The notes: generated by a model from the letters alone, not told the origin. DNA of 64,000 nt from Clostridium estertheticum subsp. estertheticum (GCF_001877035.1 NZ_CP015756.1:2471001-2535000); one strand, 5' to 3'. Numbered from the stretch's first letter, positions 33,762 through 42,903 are shown. Numbers and translations are program-made.

Positions 33762-34523
33762 ATGTCTATTACTCATAATGACTTTATTGCAAGACCTGGT
33801 GTTGTTAACAAACAAGGACACCTTCCTGATCCAGCCGAGTTGGTATGTGTTGAAATTCCAAAAGTATTTGACCAATGCCTAATTAAAAGGTGTTTAGTTT
33901 ATGGGTGCGGACCAGATACCGTAGATACAGATGCAGAATTAAGAAGTGACCCTCTTGACGATCCAAGAGTATTTACAGGGTGCAGAGATTTTAATTTAAA
34001 GCTAATTTCAGTAGAGAAGATCCCATTAAAGAAAAATCCTAGTTATAAGAAAGTAATAGTTTGCTTTGTAATTTCATTTTATGCAGAATTTATAAATTGT
34101 GATGGAGAAACAAAATGTGAATTTTATGAAATTAATCGTACAGAAGTTATACCAAAACTATATTGTCCAGATTCAATAGCACAAATCTCTGCTACAACTG
34201 TGCCAACTGGTAAAGCCAGTGATCTTGATTCTGATATTATAAAACTTGAATTAGTAGCAGAATGTTTAGATGGAATCTTTTGCAAAGATGATTGTGATAG
34301 TGTTTTAGATATAACCTTAGGATTTCATCTTATTGTAAAATGTGAACTAATTGTTCAATTATTAATTCCTGCATATGGATATTGCCCAGTACCTTGCCAA
34401 TGTGAAGAGGAATGCGAAGAAAATCCTTGTGAAAAATTTGATAGGTCACCAGTTCCAAAGTTCTTCCCTGATCAAAAACTTAGGCCTTTGTTTGATGATG
34501 AATGTGAAGAAGATGATGAGTGA
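33762..34523 (+). CDS. Cys-rich spore-surface-type protein, copy 2
   Basis: The 253 aa protein is the paralog of 32765-33508 and shares nearly all blocks (VCVEIPKVFDQCLIKRCL, TGCRDFNLKLISVEKIPL, CPVPCQCEEECEENPCEKF). Its acidic C-terminus is longer by six residues (DECEEDDE). AAAGGAGG precedes the ATG and a sigma-K-like promoter precedes the gene. Two copies in tandem point to a need for much product or to slightly different partners. I infer a spore coat or exosporium protein; no enzyme motif is present. Confidence 0.8.
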   Translation: MSITHNDFIARPGVVNKQGHLPDPAELVCVEIPKVFDQCLIKRCLVYGCGPDTVDTDAELRSDPLDDPRVFTGCRDFNLKLISVEKIPLKKNPSYKKVIVCFVISFYAEFINCDGETKCEFYEINRTEVIPKLYCPDSIAQISATTVPTGKASDLDSDIIKLELVAECLDGIFCKDDCDSVLDITLGFHLIVKCELIVQLLIPAYGYCPVPCQCEEECEENPCEKFDRSPVPKFFPDQKLRPLFDDECEEDDE

Positions 34524-34554
34524 GTAAATTTTAGGAAAGTTTAAAATATCTAGA

Positions 34555-34581
34555 ACATTTGCATGTAAAACTCATACATTA
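34555..34581 (+). promoter_or_regulatory. Sigma-K-like promoter of the DUF4489 gene
   Basis: AC (34555-34556), 16 nt, CATACATTA (34573-34581) match the same rule as before the Cys-rich genes. The leader to the ATG is about 95 nt. Confidence 0.65.
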
Positions 34582-34676
34582 TAGTATAAGAATTCTAATA
34601 TATCCACCCTTATAAACAGTACATTTAGAATTCTTTTACTCTATATAACGAATTAAAATTTAGGAGGAATAAATAT

Positions 34677-35219
34677 ATGAATTCAATGTCAAAAGGTAAT
34701 TGGCAAGAAGAAAAAGGATGTGGCTGTAAAAAAGAAAAAAGAGAAGAAGAAGGAACTAAAGTTTTATTGAAATGTAAAAGTGGAACTCCAATATCATTGA
34801 GATCTACCACTACTACTGGTACTCCAAATACAATCGCCACTCTTACTTTAAATACTTCACATTTTAAAAATCCATGTATTAAGCTTGAATTTGCAGCCAA
34901 TATAAATTCTTCAACTGGCGTAGGCGAAAGTATAATTCTTGATTTCCAAGTGTTTAGACTATGTAGAGGTGAACGCGTGTCAACCCCAATTGGACCTATA
35001 TGGACCTTTTCTAGAGGACCATCGACTGTAGTTGCTATTACGACTGATACTTTTTCTTTTTTAGTTTGTGATTGCGATTGTGATTGTGACTGTGGTATAG
35101 ATGATTGTTGCACCTATTCTGTAGTTGTAACATCTAGAGCTGCAGTTCCTTCAGCTTTGGCAAATATCACCAATCCAATACTTTCAGCTTTAGTAGTAGA
35201 ACAAAATAACCATTGTTAA
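34677..35219 (+). CDS. DUF4489-like Cys-rich protein
   Basis: The 180 aa protein starts with a Cys/Lys/Glu-rich head (GCGCKKEKREEEG) and continues with TLTLNTSHFKNPCIKLEFAA, IILDFQVFRLCRG, which is the DUF4489 pattern known to me from Clostridium. A CDCDCDCDCG run near residue 130 and CC pairs give many thiols for cross-linking. No signal peptide is seen. AGGAGG stands 9 nt before the ATG, and a sigma-K-like promoter precedes it. It is probably a spore-surface protein like its neighbours. A shared terminator with the convergent desulfurase gene follows. Confidence 0.75.
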   Translation: MNSMSKGNWQEEKGCGCKKEKREEEGTKVLLKCKSGTPISLRSTTTTGTPNTIATLTLNTSHFKNPCIKLEFAANINSSTGVGESIILDFQVFRLCRGERVSTPIGPIWTFSRGPSTVVAITTDTFSFLVCDCDCDCDCGIDDCCTYSVVVTSRAAVPSALANITNPILSALVVEQNNHC

Positions 35220-35235
35220 TGGTACCATATTAAAG

Positions 35236-35264
35236 AAAAAGGCCCTATAAAAAGGGCCTTTTTT
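35236..35264. terminator. Bidirectional terminator between DUF4489 and desulfurase genes
   Basis: AAAAAGGCCCT and AGGGCCTTTTT form an 11-bp stem with a 6-nt loop. A-run and T-run fit both strands. It overlaps the last codons of the desulfurase gene. Confidence 0.9.
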
Positions 35265-36393
35265 CATGTATATCTATTAAAGCTTTAATAAGTTTTTCAA
35301 TATCGTCTAAGCAATTAAAATATCCTGGACTTATCCTAACTGTGCCTCTTTGACTTGTACCAATTATATTGTGTATTAGTGATGCACAGTGAAACCCTGT
35401 TCTAACTGATATTCCTTTTTTATTAAGAAAATCTCCTACTTCAGATGCATCTACATTGTCTATGTTTAAAGAAACTACCGCTCCTCTGTTTTCATATTCA
35501 GTTCCTCCATAAATTTTAATATAAGATAATTTTTTTAATTCTTTTATTAAACATTCTACTAACATAATTTCATGTTTTCTTATATTTTCTATCCCTATTT
35601 TTTTAATAAACCTTAAACCTTCATACAATCCTGCTATTCCTGGTGTATTCAAGGTTCCACTTTCAAATTTATCAGGCAGAAAGTCAGGTTGCTTCATAGA
35701 CAGTGAATCACTTCCAGTTCCTCCTTGAATAAACGAATCCAGATTGACACCTTCTTTTATATAAAGGCCTCCAGTACCTTGTGGCCCATATAATCCTTTA
35801 TGACCAGGAAAAGCTAATAAATCAATATTATCAAGTACTACATCTATTGGTATAACTCCTGCACTTTGAGATGCATCGACCATAAATATTATTCCTGATT
35901 CTTTTGCGATTTGGCCTATACTTCTTATATCTTGCACAGTTCCTAATACATTGGAAGTATGGTTTATTATGATTGCTTTAGTCTTTTTACGTATCTTCTT
36001 TTTTAGATTATTAATGTTTAAATACCCCTTTTCATCAACACCTAAAAGAGTAAATGTTATTCCTTTTTTACTTAGGTAATTTAATGGTCTTAAAACCGAG
36101 TTATGTTCAATTACTGTACTAATAACATGATCTCCTGGTTTTAGTATTCCTTTTATGCCTATATTTAAAGATTCAGTAGCATTACAAGTAAAAACAATAT
36201 TTAATAGGTTAGGAATGTTGAAAAGTTCACTTAACTCTTGCCTTGTATCCATAATTTTAGAGGATGCCTCAATTACCATATCATAAGAACCTCTCCCTGG
36301 ATTTGCAGCATAATTTTCCATGCACTTTAATACTTCGGAATAGACCCCCACTGGTTTAGGGAAACTTGTGGCAGCATTATCAAGATATATCAT
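35245..36393 (-). CDS. Cysteine desulfurase-like aminotransferase class V
   Basis: The 382 aa protein is a class V PLP enzyme of the TIGR01977 type: YLDNAATSFPKP at the start, NATESLNIGIKG, VDASQSAGVIPID, the PLP-lysine loop FPGHKGLYGPQGTGGLY, and RTGFHCASLIH with the catalytic cysteine. Such enzymes take sulfur from cysteine and pass it to acceptors. Here a DUF3343 (possible S/Se carrier) gene is in the neighbourhood. AGGAGG precedes the ATG. It is alone on its strand and ends in the shared terminator. Whether it serves Fe-S clusters, tRNA thiolation or selenium use cannot be told. Confidence 0.9.
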   Translation of the reverse strand: MIYLDNAATSFPKPVGVYSEVLKCMENYAANPGRGSYDMVIEASSKIMDTRQELSELFNIPNLLNIVFTCNATESLNIGIKGILKPGDHVISTVIEHNSVLRPLNYLSKKGITFTLLGVDEKGYLNINNLKKKIRKKTKAIIINHTSNVLGTVQDIRSIGQIAKESGIIFMVDASQSAGVIPIDVVLDNIDLLAFPGHKGLYGPQGTGGLYIKEGVNLDSFIQGGTGSDSLSMKQPDFLPDKFESGTLNTPGIAGLYEGLRFIKKIGIENIRKHEIMLVECLIKELKKLSYIKIYGGTEYENRGAVVSLNIDNVDASEVGDFLNKKGISVRTGFHCASLIHNIIGTSQRGTVRISPGYFNCLDDIEKLIKALIDIHEKRPFL

Positions 36394-36672
36394 AAAACCC
36401 TCCTATTTTGTTTATAGAATTTTATTGTTTATATAATATAAATATTTTGATATGCTTAAAATTATGCTTAAAATAATATTAACTTTTTTCTTTCTAATTT
36501 GTCACTAGCCTTTAACCATAGTTTGATATTGTAATTTACACTAGTAATTTTAATAGAAATACAAAAAAATAAAACCCCTAAAATAGGAGCTCATTTCTAA
36601 ATTAATATTAATTAAGTTGGATATTACCTTAAAAATAGTTTATGTAGCAAAGTTACTATTAAAAACAACTTT

Positions 36673-36831
36673 TTATTTATCGAATAAACCACCAGTTTTT
36701 TTAGTGCTTCTTGCTGCTTTACTCTTTTTACCAATCACCTTAGTAGCTCTTGAAAGTCCGCTCTGTTCAGAACTTCTCTTTTTCTTTTCTTCAATAATCT
36801 TTTTCATCATTTCAATATTATTACTTGACAT
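36673..36831 (-). CDS. Small basic protein, unknown
   Basis: The 52 aa protein starts MSSNNIEMMKKIIEEKKKRS and ends with a basic tail (SKAARSTKKTGGLFDK). AAGGAGG stands 10 nt before this ATG, so I prefer it over a longer frame starting with TTG at 36933 that has no site. The helix plus basic tail would suit nucleic acid or membrane-surface binding, but I know no function. Similar short proteins occur in Clostridium. Confidence 0.65.
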   Translation of the reverse strand: MSSNNIEMMKKIIEEKKKRSSEQSGLSRATKVIGKKSKAARSTKKTGGLFDK

Positions 36832-37067
36832 AAATTCTTCCTCCTTCGGCAGCAAATCAAGAATGGTAGATAATATAGAATTTATGTTCCAATTTATAAT
36901 TTCCACATTTTCATTATATATATTCAAACTCAACTTGTTGTGTTCTCTACTAATCAGTTTATCTTAGTTCTTCGATAATTTCAATATAATATTATAAAAT
37001 AACAGAGAATTTGATAAAAATTATTATTTAACATTATAATAAATATTAATTTACATAATTATAGAAC

Positions 37068-37697
37068 CTAATGAGTAATATTATCTAATTTAATAAGTAC
37101 ATTCTTATATCCTAGTTTTATAATCTCGTTGTTATATAAATCTTCATACGTAACTATGTCGATATCAAATTCTAAAACCCTTAAGAAATTATTTCCATAA
37201 ATCTTCTTAATAAACATCTCATAATCCTCTTTTATTAAGGTATAATGTTTTTCATCATAATGATAGCCTTTTGTATCATTATATAATTTTTCTATAATTC
37301 CATATAATTGATAAATATAACTAATATCTTTCAGATTAAAATCTTTTGCTAAAGCTACAATTGCCTGCGCATAATTAAAATTCATAGGTATAGGATAGAT
37401 GCTGATCTTATTTTGATCATCAAATTCTTTTAACATTCTTAAGCTTTGAAATAATGTTGTACATATATCTAATTGAATAATTGTCGCATACTCATTGAGT
37501 TTTAAAGCTTTATTTTGCTCCGCGTATTCTCTATTGGCCTTTTCGATTTTACTCTGGGTCTTAATTGATAGAGCGGTAGAATTTTTATTTATAAACCAAC
37601 TAAAAATGCCCCCTAAAATGGTACCAATTATTATAGAGGTAGATGATATAATGGGGTTTAAAAGATTATCAGGTATGAATAATAATGATTCTATCAT
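37068..37697 (-). CDS. Membrane-anchored protein, unknown
   Basis: The 209 aa protein has one N-terminal membrane segment (NPIISSTSIIIGTILGGIFS) followed by a helical cytoplasmic part (KIEKANREYAEQNKALKL, then a domain with YNDTKGYHYDEKHYTLIKED). AAAGGAG stands 8 nt before the ATG at 37697; an in-frame GTG is too near. The layout resembles small phage- or host-encoded helical membrane proteins of unknown role. It is alone on its strand. I do not recognise a family. Confidence 0.65.
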   Translation of the reverse strand: MIESLLFIPDNLLNPIISSTSIIIGTILGGIFSWFINKNSTALSIKTQSKIEKANREYAEQNKALKLNEYATIIQLDICTTLFQSLRMLKEFDDQNKISIYPIPMNFNYAQAIVALAKDFNLKDISYIYQLYGIIEKLYNDTKGYHYDEKHYTLIKEDYEMFIKKIYGNNFLRVLEFDIDIVTYEDLYNNEIIKLGYKNVLIKLDNITH

Positions 37698-37918
37698 CAC
37701 AATATCTCCTTTCCAAAAATTGTTTTCTATAATATGGTCTCCATACTAATTTATTTTATTCTAGATTAGTTATTAGAAAATAATTATCTAAATGAAAATT
37801 ATTTTGACAAAACAAGGGTATATGGAGTATTGTTTTATATAAGCTTATATAAATAAAGATTATATTAAAGAGTACATATATGCTTTTAAGTAATTTTATT
37901 AAAGGAGACTACAATTTC

Positions 37919-38134
37919 ATGATTACGCAAAATGATAACAGAGGACAAACAAGAAGTAACGTACCAGTTGGTACTACAGTAGATGTTGTATTAAAAAAGG
38001 ACCAGAGAACAACTAAATTAACTAGGGGTGTAGTTCAAAGAATACTAACAAACTCAGCGGTACATCATAGAGGAATAAAAGTTATGTTAGAAGATGGGCA
38101 AGTTGGCAGAGTGCAAGCCATTATTTCAAAGTAG
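37919..38134 (+). CDS. ywbE: YwbE-family protein
   Basis: The 71 aa protein matches B. subtilis YwbE throughout: VPVGTTVDVVLKKDQRTTKL, TRGVVQRILTNS, HHRGIKVMLEDGQVGRVQ. The function is unknown; the small beta barrel may bind RNA. I chose the ATG at 37919 because it gives the family's length and keeps MITQNDNRGQ at the start, although the AAGGAG is 11 nt away. The longer frame adds 13 residues without support. A strong terminator follows. Confidence 0.93.
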   Translation: MITQNDNRGQTRSNVPVGTTVDVVLKKDQRTTKLTRGVVQRILTNSAVHHRGIKVMLEDGQVGRVQAIISK

Positions 38135-38145
38135 AATTTAATAGT

Positions 38146-38180
38146 AAAAATCCAATTTATTATTAATAAATTGGATTTTT
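38146..38180 (+). terminator. Terminator of ywbE
   Basis: AAAAATCCAATTTA and TAAATTGGATTTTT form a 14-bp stem with a 7-nt loop and a T-run. Confidence 0.9.
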
Positions 38181-38529
38181 ATTTTAATTCAAAGTTTCCC
38201 TTGCACTTTCTCTTAAACTGTTATATACTTAGAAAGTTACCTAGTAACAATGAAATCTTTACAAAACTACCTAATACGTACTAACGTATTAAAAATCGGA
38301 TCATTAAATCACTTAACAAAAGAGAAGACACGAATTTTATAAACCCACGCTTAAATTCTTACCCTTTTCATTCGAAAATTTCTTAATGAATCCCTTATTA
38401 AAATTTTATTGAATAACGTACTGATAACACTTATAACATATCGTTTGTTATAACATGAATTTAAATCGCATTATATGAGTTACAATTAATATTTTTTGTG
38501 TACCCATATACTATTAAGGAGGTGCCTAT
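38181..38529. promoter_or_regulatory. Spacer with two inverted repeats before the 22-aa gene
   Basis: TAATACGT-ACTA-ACGTATTA (38272-38291) is an 8-bp perfect palindrome, and TTATAACATATCGTTTGTTATAA-type arms occur near 38430-38455. No gene is seen in these 349 bases. They may control the 22-aa gene. Confidence 0.4.
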
Positions 38530-38598
38530 ATGAGAACAGAATACGTATTTGAAATTACAGAAGATGTAATAAATGAATGTTTGGAATGTCTAGACTAA
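38530..38598 (+). CDS. 22-aa peptide with strong ribosome-binding site
   Basis: AAGGAGGTG lies 6 nt before an ATG that encodes MRTEYVFEITEDVINECLECLD in 22 codons (given here once, split: MRTEYVFEITED, VINECLECLD). It has a CxxC and an acidic composition. A hairpin with T8 follows at once. No larger gene belongs to the transcript, so the peptide itself may be the product, for instance a small regulator or precursor. I know no named family. Translation is likely because site, start and terminator all fit. Confidence 0.6.
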   Translation: MRTEYVFEITEDVINECLECLD

Positions 38599-38616
38599 TA
38601 AAAAAAAATCAAATCT

Positions 38617-38652
38617 ATCACTACTGCGGCTCTAGTGAAGGTTTCTTTTTTT
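38617..38652 (+). terminator. Terminator of the 22-aa gene
   Basis: TCACTA (about 38617) and TAGTGA pair around CTGCGGCTC, and a run of eight T follows a few bases later. Confidence 0.75.
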
Positions 38653-38819
38653 TGTAAATATATATTTAATTTTGAATTTAAAATGAATACTGGAGATTAT
38701 TTCTATAGTATATATTATCATAATATTTTGAAATAAAAAGTGTTGAAAAAAGAGGAAATTCCTTTTCAGTATAGAATATATACTTTAAGAGACTATTTAC
38801 TTGAAAAGGAGTGACTAAA

Positions 38820-39002
38820 ATGTTAACGATTTCTTTTATTAGTGGTGAAAGTGAAATATTGGATTTGAAACAATCTGAAAGTGATTTATTTAAAAACTGG
38901 TTTTATAATTTTGAAAACACCAGGCCTCATGAAGTTAACACTATGGGTAAAAAATATTTGTTTAATAAGAAAGCAATAGCTTATATTGAGATAGAACCCT
39001 AG
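38820..39002 (+). CDS. Small protein, unknown
   Basis: The 60 aa protein begins MLTISFISGESEILDLKQSE and ends GKKYLFNKKAIAYIEIEP, which looks like a small beta-rich fold. AAAAGGAG stands 8 nt before the ATG; an earlier in-frame GTG is too close. A terminator follows. It may be related in build to the 61-aa protein at 42638-42823 (both end with a lone beta-hairpin of the type K.I..I), but this is weak. Function unknown. Confidence 0.65.
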   Translation: MLTISFISGESEILDLKQSESDLFKNWFYNFENTRPHEVNTMGKKYLFNKKAIAYIEIEP

Positions 39003-39056
39003 ATTTTAGTACTTTTTTAAATCATTAAACATTTTGTGATATAATTTGATAAAATC

Positions 39057-39090
39057 AAAGAAGCTGCATCTTAAAAAATGTAGCTTCTTT
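39057..39090. terminator. Terminator between the 60-aa gene and pulA
   Basis: AAAGAAGCTGCAT and ATGTAGCTTCTTT form a 13-bp stem with one G-T or mismatch. The stem is bordered by A and T runs, so it can serve both directions. Confidence 0.8.
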
Positions 39091-39115
39091 GTATGTTCCA
39101 CAAATAACATTTTTG

Positions 39116-41005
39116 CTATTTACATAATATAATGCTAGAAATAGCTGGTACAATTATCTCACTTTGGCATGTTTTATCACCTTTACATACACCACTCACA
39201 TTTACTTCGAATTCATTTGCTATAATTATCCATTCATCAGTATCTGGTATAATAAATTTAATCTCATTATTGTTAGCATTATGAATTATAAGTAAATTAT
39301 CATAATTACCTGCAAAAGTTGAAGTTAATTCATATGCAACGCTGTTATAAGGCGAGTCTAGAAATTTCAACGATTTTCTTACATCATTATCATTGTCTAA
39401 AGTCAAAACCTTTTGACTTTTCCTTAAAGCAATAAGTCCCTTAATATATTCATAAGTTTCTGAAAATACAGATTTTCTATTCCAACTTATTTTATTAATC
39501 ATGTCTCCAGCATTATAACTGTTATAGTTTCCTTGTTTAGTCATTAATATTTCTGTTCCACCTTGGATAAAAGGAACTCCTTGTGATGTAAGCACTATGG
39601 ACAATGCTAACCTATTCATTTTTTCTCTTTCAAATGGAGTATTATGAGGATTGCTTTTCTCAAATTTATCATACAAGCATAAGTTATCATGAGCACTTAC
39701 ATAGTTTATGGATTCTCCAGGATTTTGTGTGAAATTGCATATATCATTATTATATTGGATTCCACCTACAATACCTTTCTTGATCTCTAACTCAAATCCT
39801 TTTCCACCGTTAACAAACCCTAAACTGGCCCCATCACTATCCCCCTTTAAAGCATTTCTTAAATCATCATTAAATACAGATACTTGCGTGCCCTTTTGAG
39901 TACCCTTTTTCATCTGCATATTCTGTGGTAATGAAGATGACCCTCCTGTCCATGGTTCGCCATAAATAATAATGTTTGAATTAATACTTTTAGCTTGATT
40001 TTCAATCTCTTTCATAGTACTAATATCTTCAAGTGCCATCAAATCAAATCTGAAACCATCTATTTTGTATTCCTGAGCCCAGAACTTAATACTATCAACT
40101 ATAAATTTTCTAACCATTGGTTTTTCGGATGCAATTTCATTTCCACAACCAGAACCATTTGTATAGTTGCCATAATCATCTGTTCTATAATAATATTTGG
40201 GAACTAAGATATCCATCGGAGAATTTATTTTAGTAAAAGTGTGATTATATACAACATCCATAATTACATTAATACCATTTTCATGCAAGGCTTGAACCAT
40301 AGTTTTGAATTCTCTAATTCGTACGGTACCATCATGAGCATCTGTAGCATATGAACCTTCAGGAACATTATATAAATATGGATCGTATCCCCAATTATAT
40401 TCTTCTGTGTTTTCATCTACGCTTGCAAAATCAAAGACAGGTAATAAATGAACATGGGTTATTCCTAAGTCTTTGAGATGGTCGAGTCCTGTAATAACAT
40501 CTATAGGCGTTTTAGTATTTTCCTCAGTAAAAGCTAAATACTTACCTTTATTTTTCATTCCTGAATATTCTGATGATGAAAAATCTCTAATATGAATTTC
40601 GTATATAATTGATTCAGTTCTATTAATTGCTGCAGGTCGTTTGTGATTTTCCCAATTATATGGATTTATAGAAGGAAAATCAATAATCATGCCCTTTTCA
40701 CCATTAGCACTTGCACCTTTAGTATATATATCTGGCGTTTCCCTTTCTATCCCATCATTTAATACTAAATAATTATAATATTTATTTTTGTGATTCCCAA
40801 TAAGTTCAAGTTCCCAAACTCCTTTTTCTCCCTTAATCATCTCATGTTTTTTTCCTAAGTAATCATCGAATGATTCATAAATTATTACTGATATTTTATC
40901 TATGGTAGGTGCCCATACTTTAAATATTGTATTTTCTTTAGAATAAACAGCACCTAAATCATTTCCATTATATATGAATTCCTGAGCATCTAATATTTTT
41001 GTCAT
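39116..41005 (-). CDS. pulA: Type I pullulanase, intracellular
   Basis: The 629 aa enzyme has an N-terminal CBM48 (FKVWAPTIDKISVIIYES) and a GH13_14 domain with the pullulanase mark YNWGYDP near 205. All GH13 active-site blocks are intact: DVVYNHTF, GFRFDLMALED with the nucleophile Asp, IYGEPWTGG with the acid/base Glu, and SAHDNLCLYDK with the stabilising Asp. It cuts alpha-1,6 links in pullulan, glycogen or branched starch. There is no signal peptide, so it works in the cytoplasm. The ATG at 41005 is chosen over TTG at 41011; both fit the AAGGAG. Glucokinase at 45.9 kb would use the released sugar. Confidence 0.95.
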   Translation of the reverse strand: MTKILDAQEFIYNGNDLGAVYSKENTIFKVWAPTIDKISVIIYESFDDYLGKKHEMIKGEKGVWELELIGNHKNKYYNYLVLNDGIERETPDIYTKGASANGEKGMIIDFPSINPYNWENHKRPAAINRTESIIYEIHIRDFSSSEYSGMKNKGKYLAFTEENTKTPIDVITGLDHLKDLGITHVHLLPVFDFASVDENTEEYNWGYDPYLYNVPEGSYATDAHDGTVRIREFKTMVQALHENGINVIMDVVYNHTFTKINSPMDILVPKYYYRTDDYGNYTNGSGCGNEIASEKPMVRKFIVDSIKFWAQEYKIDGFRFDLMALEDISTMKEIENQAKSINSNIIIYGEPWTGGSSSLPQNMQMKKGTQKGTQVSVFNDDLRNALKGDSDGASLGFVNGGKGFELEIKKGIVGGIQYNNDICNFTQNPGESINYVSAHDNLCLYDKFEKSNPHNTPFEREKMNRLALSIVLTSQGVPFIQGGTEILMTKQGNYNSYNAGDMINKISWNRKSVFSETYEYIKGLIALRKSQKVLTLDNDNDVRKSLKFLDSPYNSVAYELTSTFAGNYDNLLIIHNANNNEIKFIIPDTDEWIIIANEFEVNVSGVCKGDKTCQSEIIVPAISSIILCK

Positions 41006-41180
41006 TATCAAATCTTTCTCCTTAAGAATCCACTAAAGTGATTCAATTAATTGTATATATATTCCTTAACATTATATTATTAATTATAATATTAATCAAG
41101 ATAACATTTATATATATAGGAAATACTTACAAGCCTTTGTCATATAATATAGTGATATCTATTGAAAAGAAGATGATAAT

Positions 41181-41768
41181 ATGAATGAGGACAAAAGTTA
41201 CTATATTCAATTAAACAGCAAAGTTGAAAAAATGCTTAGAACATCAGAATTTTTAGGGGCTGGCCATAATGGAATAGTTTATTTGCTTCCTAACAAAAGA
41301 GTAATTAAAATTTTTAAAGATAAAAAAGTTTGTTCGGGAGAATATAATATTTTTGTTAAAACTAGAAAAAGCAAATATTTTCCTAATGTTTATGAGCATG
41401 GAGAATACTATATTGTAAGAGATTATGCAGGTGGACAACGTCTTGATAAATATATAAAAAAACATGGTATTAATGAAGTAATATCGCTTAACATAATTAA
41501 ACTTATTGAAGAGTTTACTAAACTTAAATTTAACAGACTAGACATTAGGTGTAAAGATCTATACTTGATGGATGATTTTTCTATTAATGTAATTGATCCT
41601 AAAAATAATTACTCTAAAAATGTAAATTATCCAAGGCATTTAATGAAAGGTCTGAATAACTTAGGAGTAATAGATGAATTTTTATCAGTAGTTAGTGAAA
41701 AACGTCCAAAAACTTATAAGTTATGGAGTTTTAAATTCAACCAATATTTGGAGAAAAATATTAAGTAG
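41181..41768 (+). CDS. Small protein-kinase-fold protein
   Basis: The 195 aa protein has a glycine loop (FLGAGHNGIVYLL), the ATP lysine in VIKIFKD, a helix-C glutamate in SGEYNIF, and a catalytic-like segment LDIRCKDLYLMDDF with INVIDPKN replacing the usual DFG. The C-lobe is very short. It resembles the minimal kinase-like proteins seen in Clostridium and may be an active serine/threonine or small-molecule kinase or a pseudokinase. A weak AGAAG site precedes the ATG. No phosphatase or partner gene is next to it. Confidence 0.75.
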   Translation: MNEDKSYYIQLNSKVEKMLRTSEFLGAGHNGIVYLLPNKRVIKIFKDKKVCSGEYNIFVKTRKSKYFPNVYEHGEYYIVRDYAGGQRLDKYIKKHGINEVISLNIIKLIEEFTKLKFNRLDIRCKDLYLMDDFSINVIDPKNNYSKNVNYPRHLMKGLNNLGVIDEFLSVVSEKRPKTYKLWSFKFNQYLEKNIK

Positions 41769-41837
41769 GTATTATAAATTCTTATAATAAAAGTTCTAAT
41801 ACCTATGTACATTACTAATTAATTGTTAAAAAAAACA

Positions 41838-41872
41838 TAAGAGACTGTAATCTATAAAGATACAGTCTCTTA
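41838..41872 (-). terminator. Terminator of the PIN gene
   Basis: TAAGAGACTGTA and TACAGTCTCTTA form a perfect 12-bp stem with an 11-nt loop; TGTTTTTTTT follows on the minus strand. Confidence 0.85.
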
Positions 41873-41882
41873 CAATAATATT

Positions 41883-42371
41883 TTATTGCAGCACATCTAA
41901 ATCTCTTAAATCATCCAGAAATTCTTGAAAGTTTAGTGCTCTTGAAGAATTTAATATAATTCTTGCACTTCGAATTAACTTTTTATCCTCAGTTACAAGG
42001 ATATATTCTTTATTTTTTTTACAAATATCAATTAAACTATAATCATTTATTGAAATTTTATCCCCATTAACTAAATATATATTTTTGTCTTGCTGATATT
42101 TAATAAAATCACTTGGTAAACTATCGTTTATAAAATTAGAAGATGTCTCATTATTAGTAATGATATGTCCTAACAATTTCAAAAATTTATTTGAGAGTAC
42201 AAAATCTTCATTGAATTTTACATATTCTTTTACTGATAATTCCCCTGCTATGTCCTTTGAAATTTTAAAATCAACAGATTTTATATTTTCAATAGTATCA
42301 AGTAGGGTAGGATATTTATTCCACACCTTTATTACTATATTAGTATCCAATAAATACTCTTTACATATCAT
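41883..42371 (-). CDS. PIN-domain protein
   Basis: The 162 aa protein has the PIN pattern of acidic residues: YLLDTNIVIK at the start, SKDIAGELSVKEYV with a glutamate, INDYSLIDICKK with an aspartate, and ILVTEDKKLIRSA with a late aspartate. PIN domains are RNases that need metal ions. Many are toxins, with an antitoxin gene just upstream. Here no antitoxin-like gene is adjacent, so it may be a solitary PIN protein or use a distant partner. AAAGGAG stands 7 nt before the ATG. Confidence 0.82.
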   Translation of the reverse strand: MICKEYLLDTNIVIKVWNKYPTLLDTIENIKSVDFKISKDIAGELSVKEYVKFNEDFVLSNKFLKLLGHIITNNETSSNFINDSLPSDFIKYQQDKNIYLVNGDKISINDYSLIDICKKNKEYILVTEDKKLIRSARIILNSSRALNFQEFLDDLRDLDVLQ

Positions 42372-42637
42372 ATATCTTATCTCCTTTAGAAGTAAATCTA
42401 TAATAGGATTTCAAGATGCTTATATTTCTATTTTTTTAATATTATATTCATTATTATCTAAATGGTTGACTATTATTTATCTTTTTTTACCTTGATAAAT
42501 GTATATATTACCATTATACTTTAGATAATATTATATAATTAAACAAACTTATATATTACTAAGATATGTTTAATTAATATTATTAAAGTGAGAATATAAA
42601 GAAAGGAGTAGCTGATACGCAGCTAATAGATGAAACT

Positions 42638-42893
<256 letters not shown>

Positions 42894-42903
42894 ATTATAA
42901 CTA

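Noticed and set aside
34625-35113. Minus-strand frame with SQSQSQ repeat
   Set aside because: It is the complement of the CDCDCDC codons in the DUF4489 gene, which has the clear start, site and promoter.
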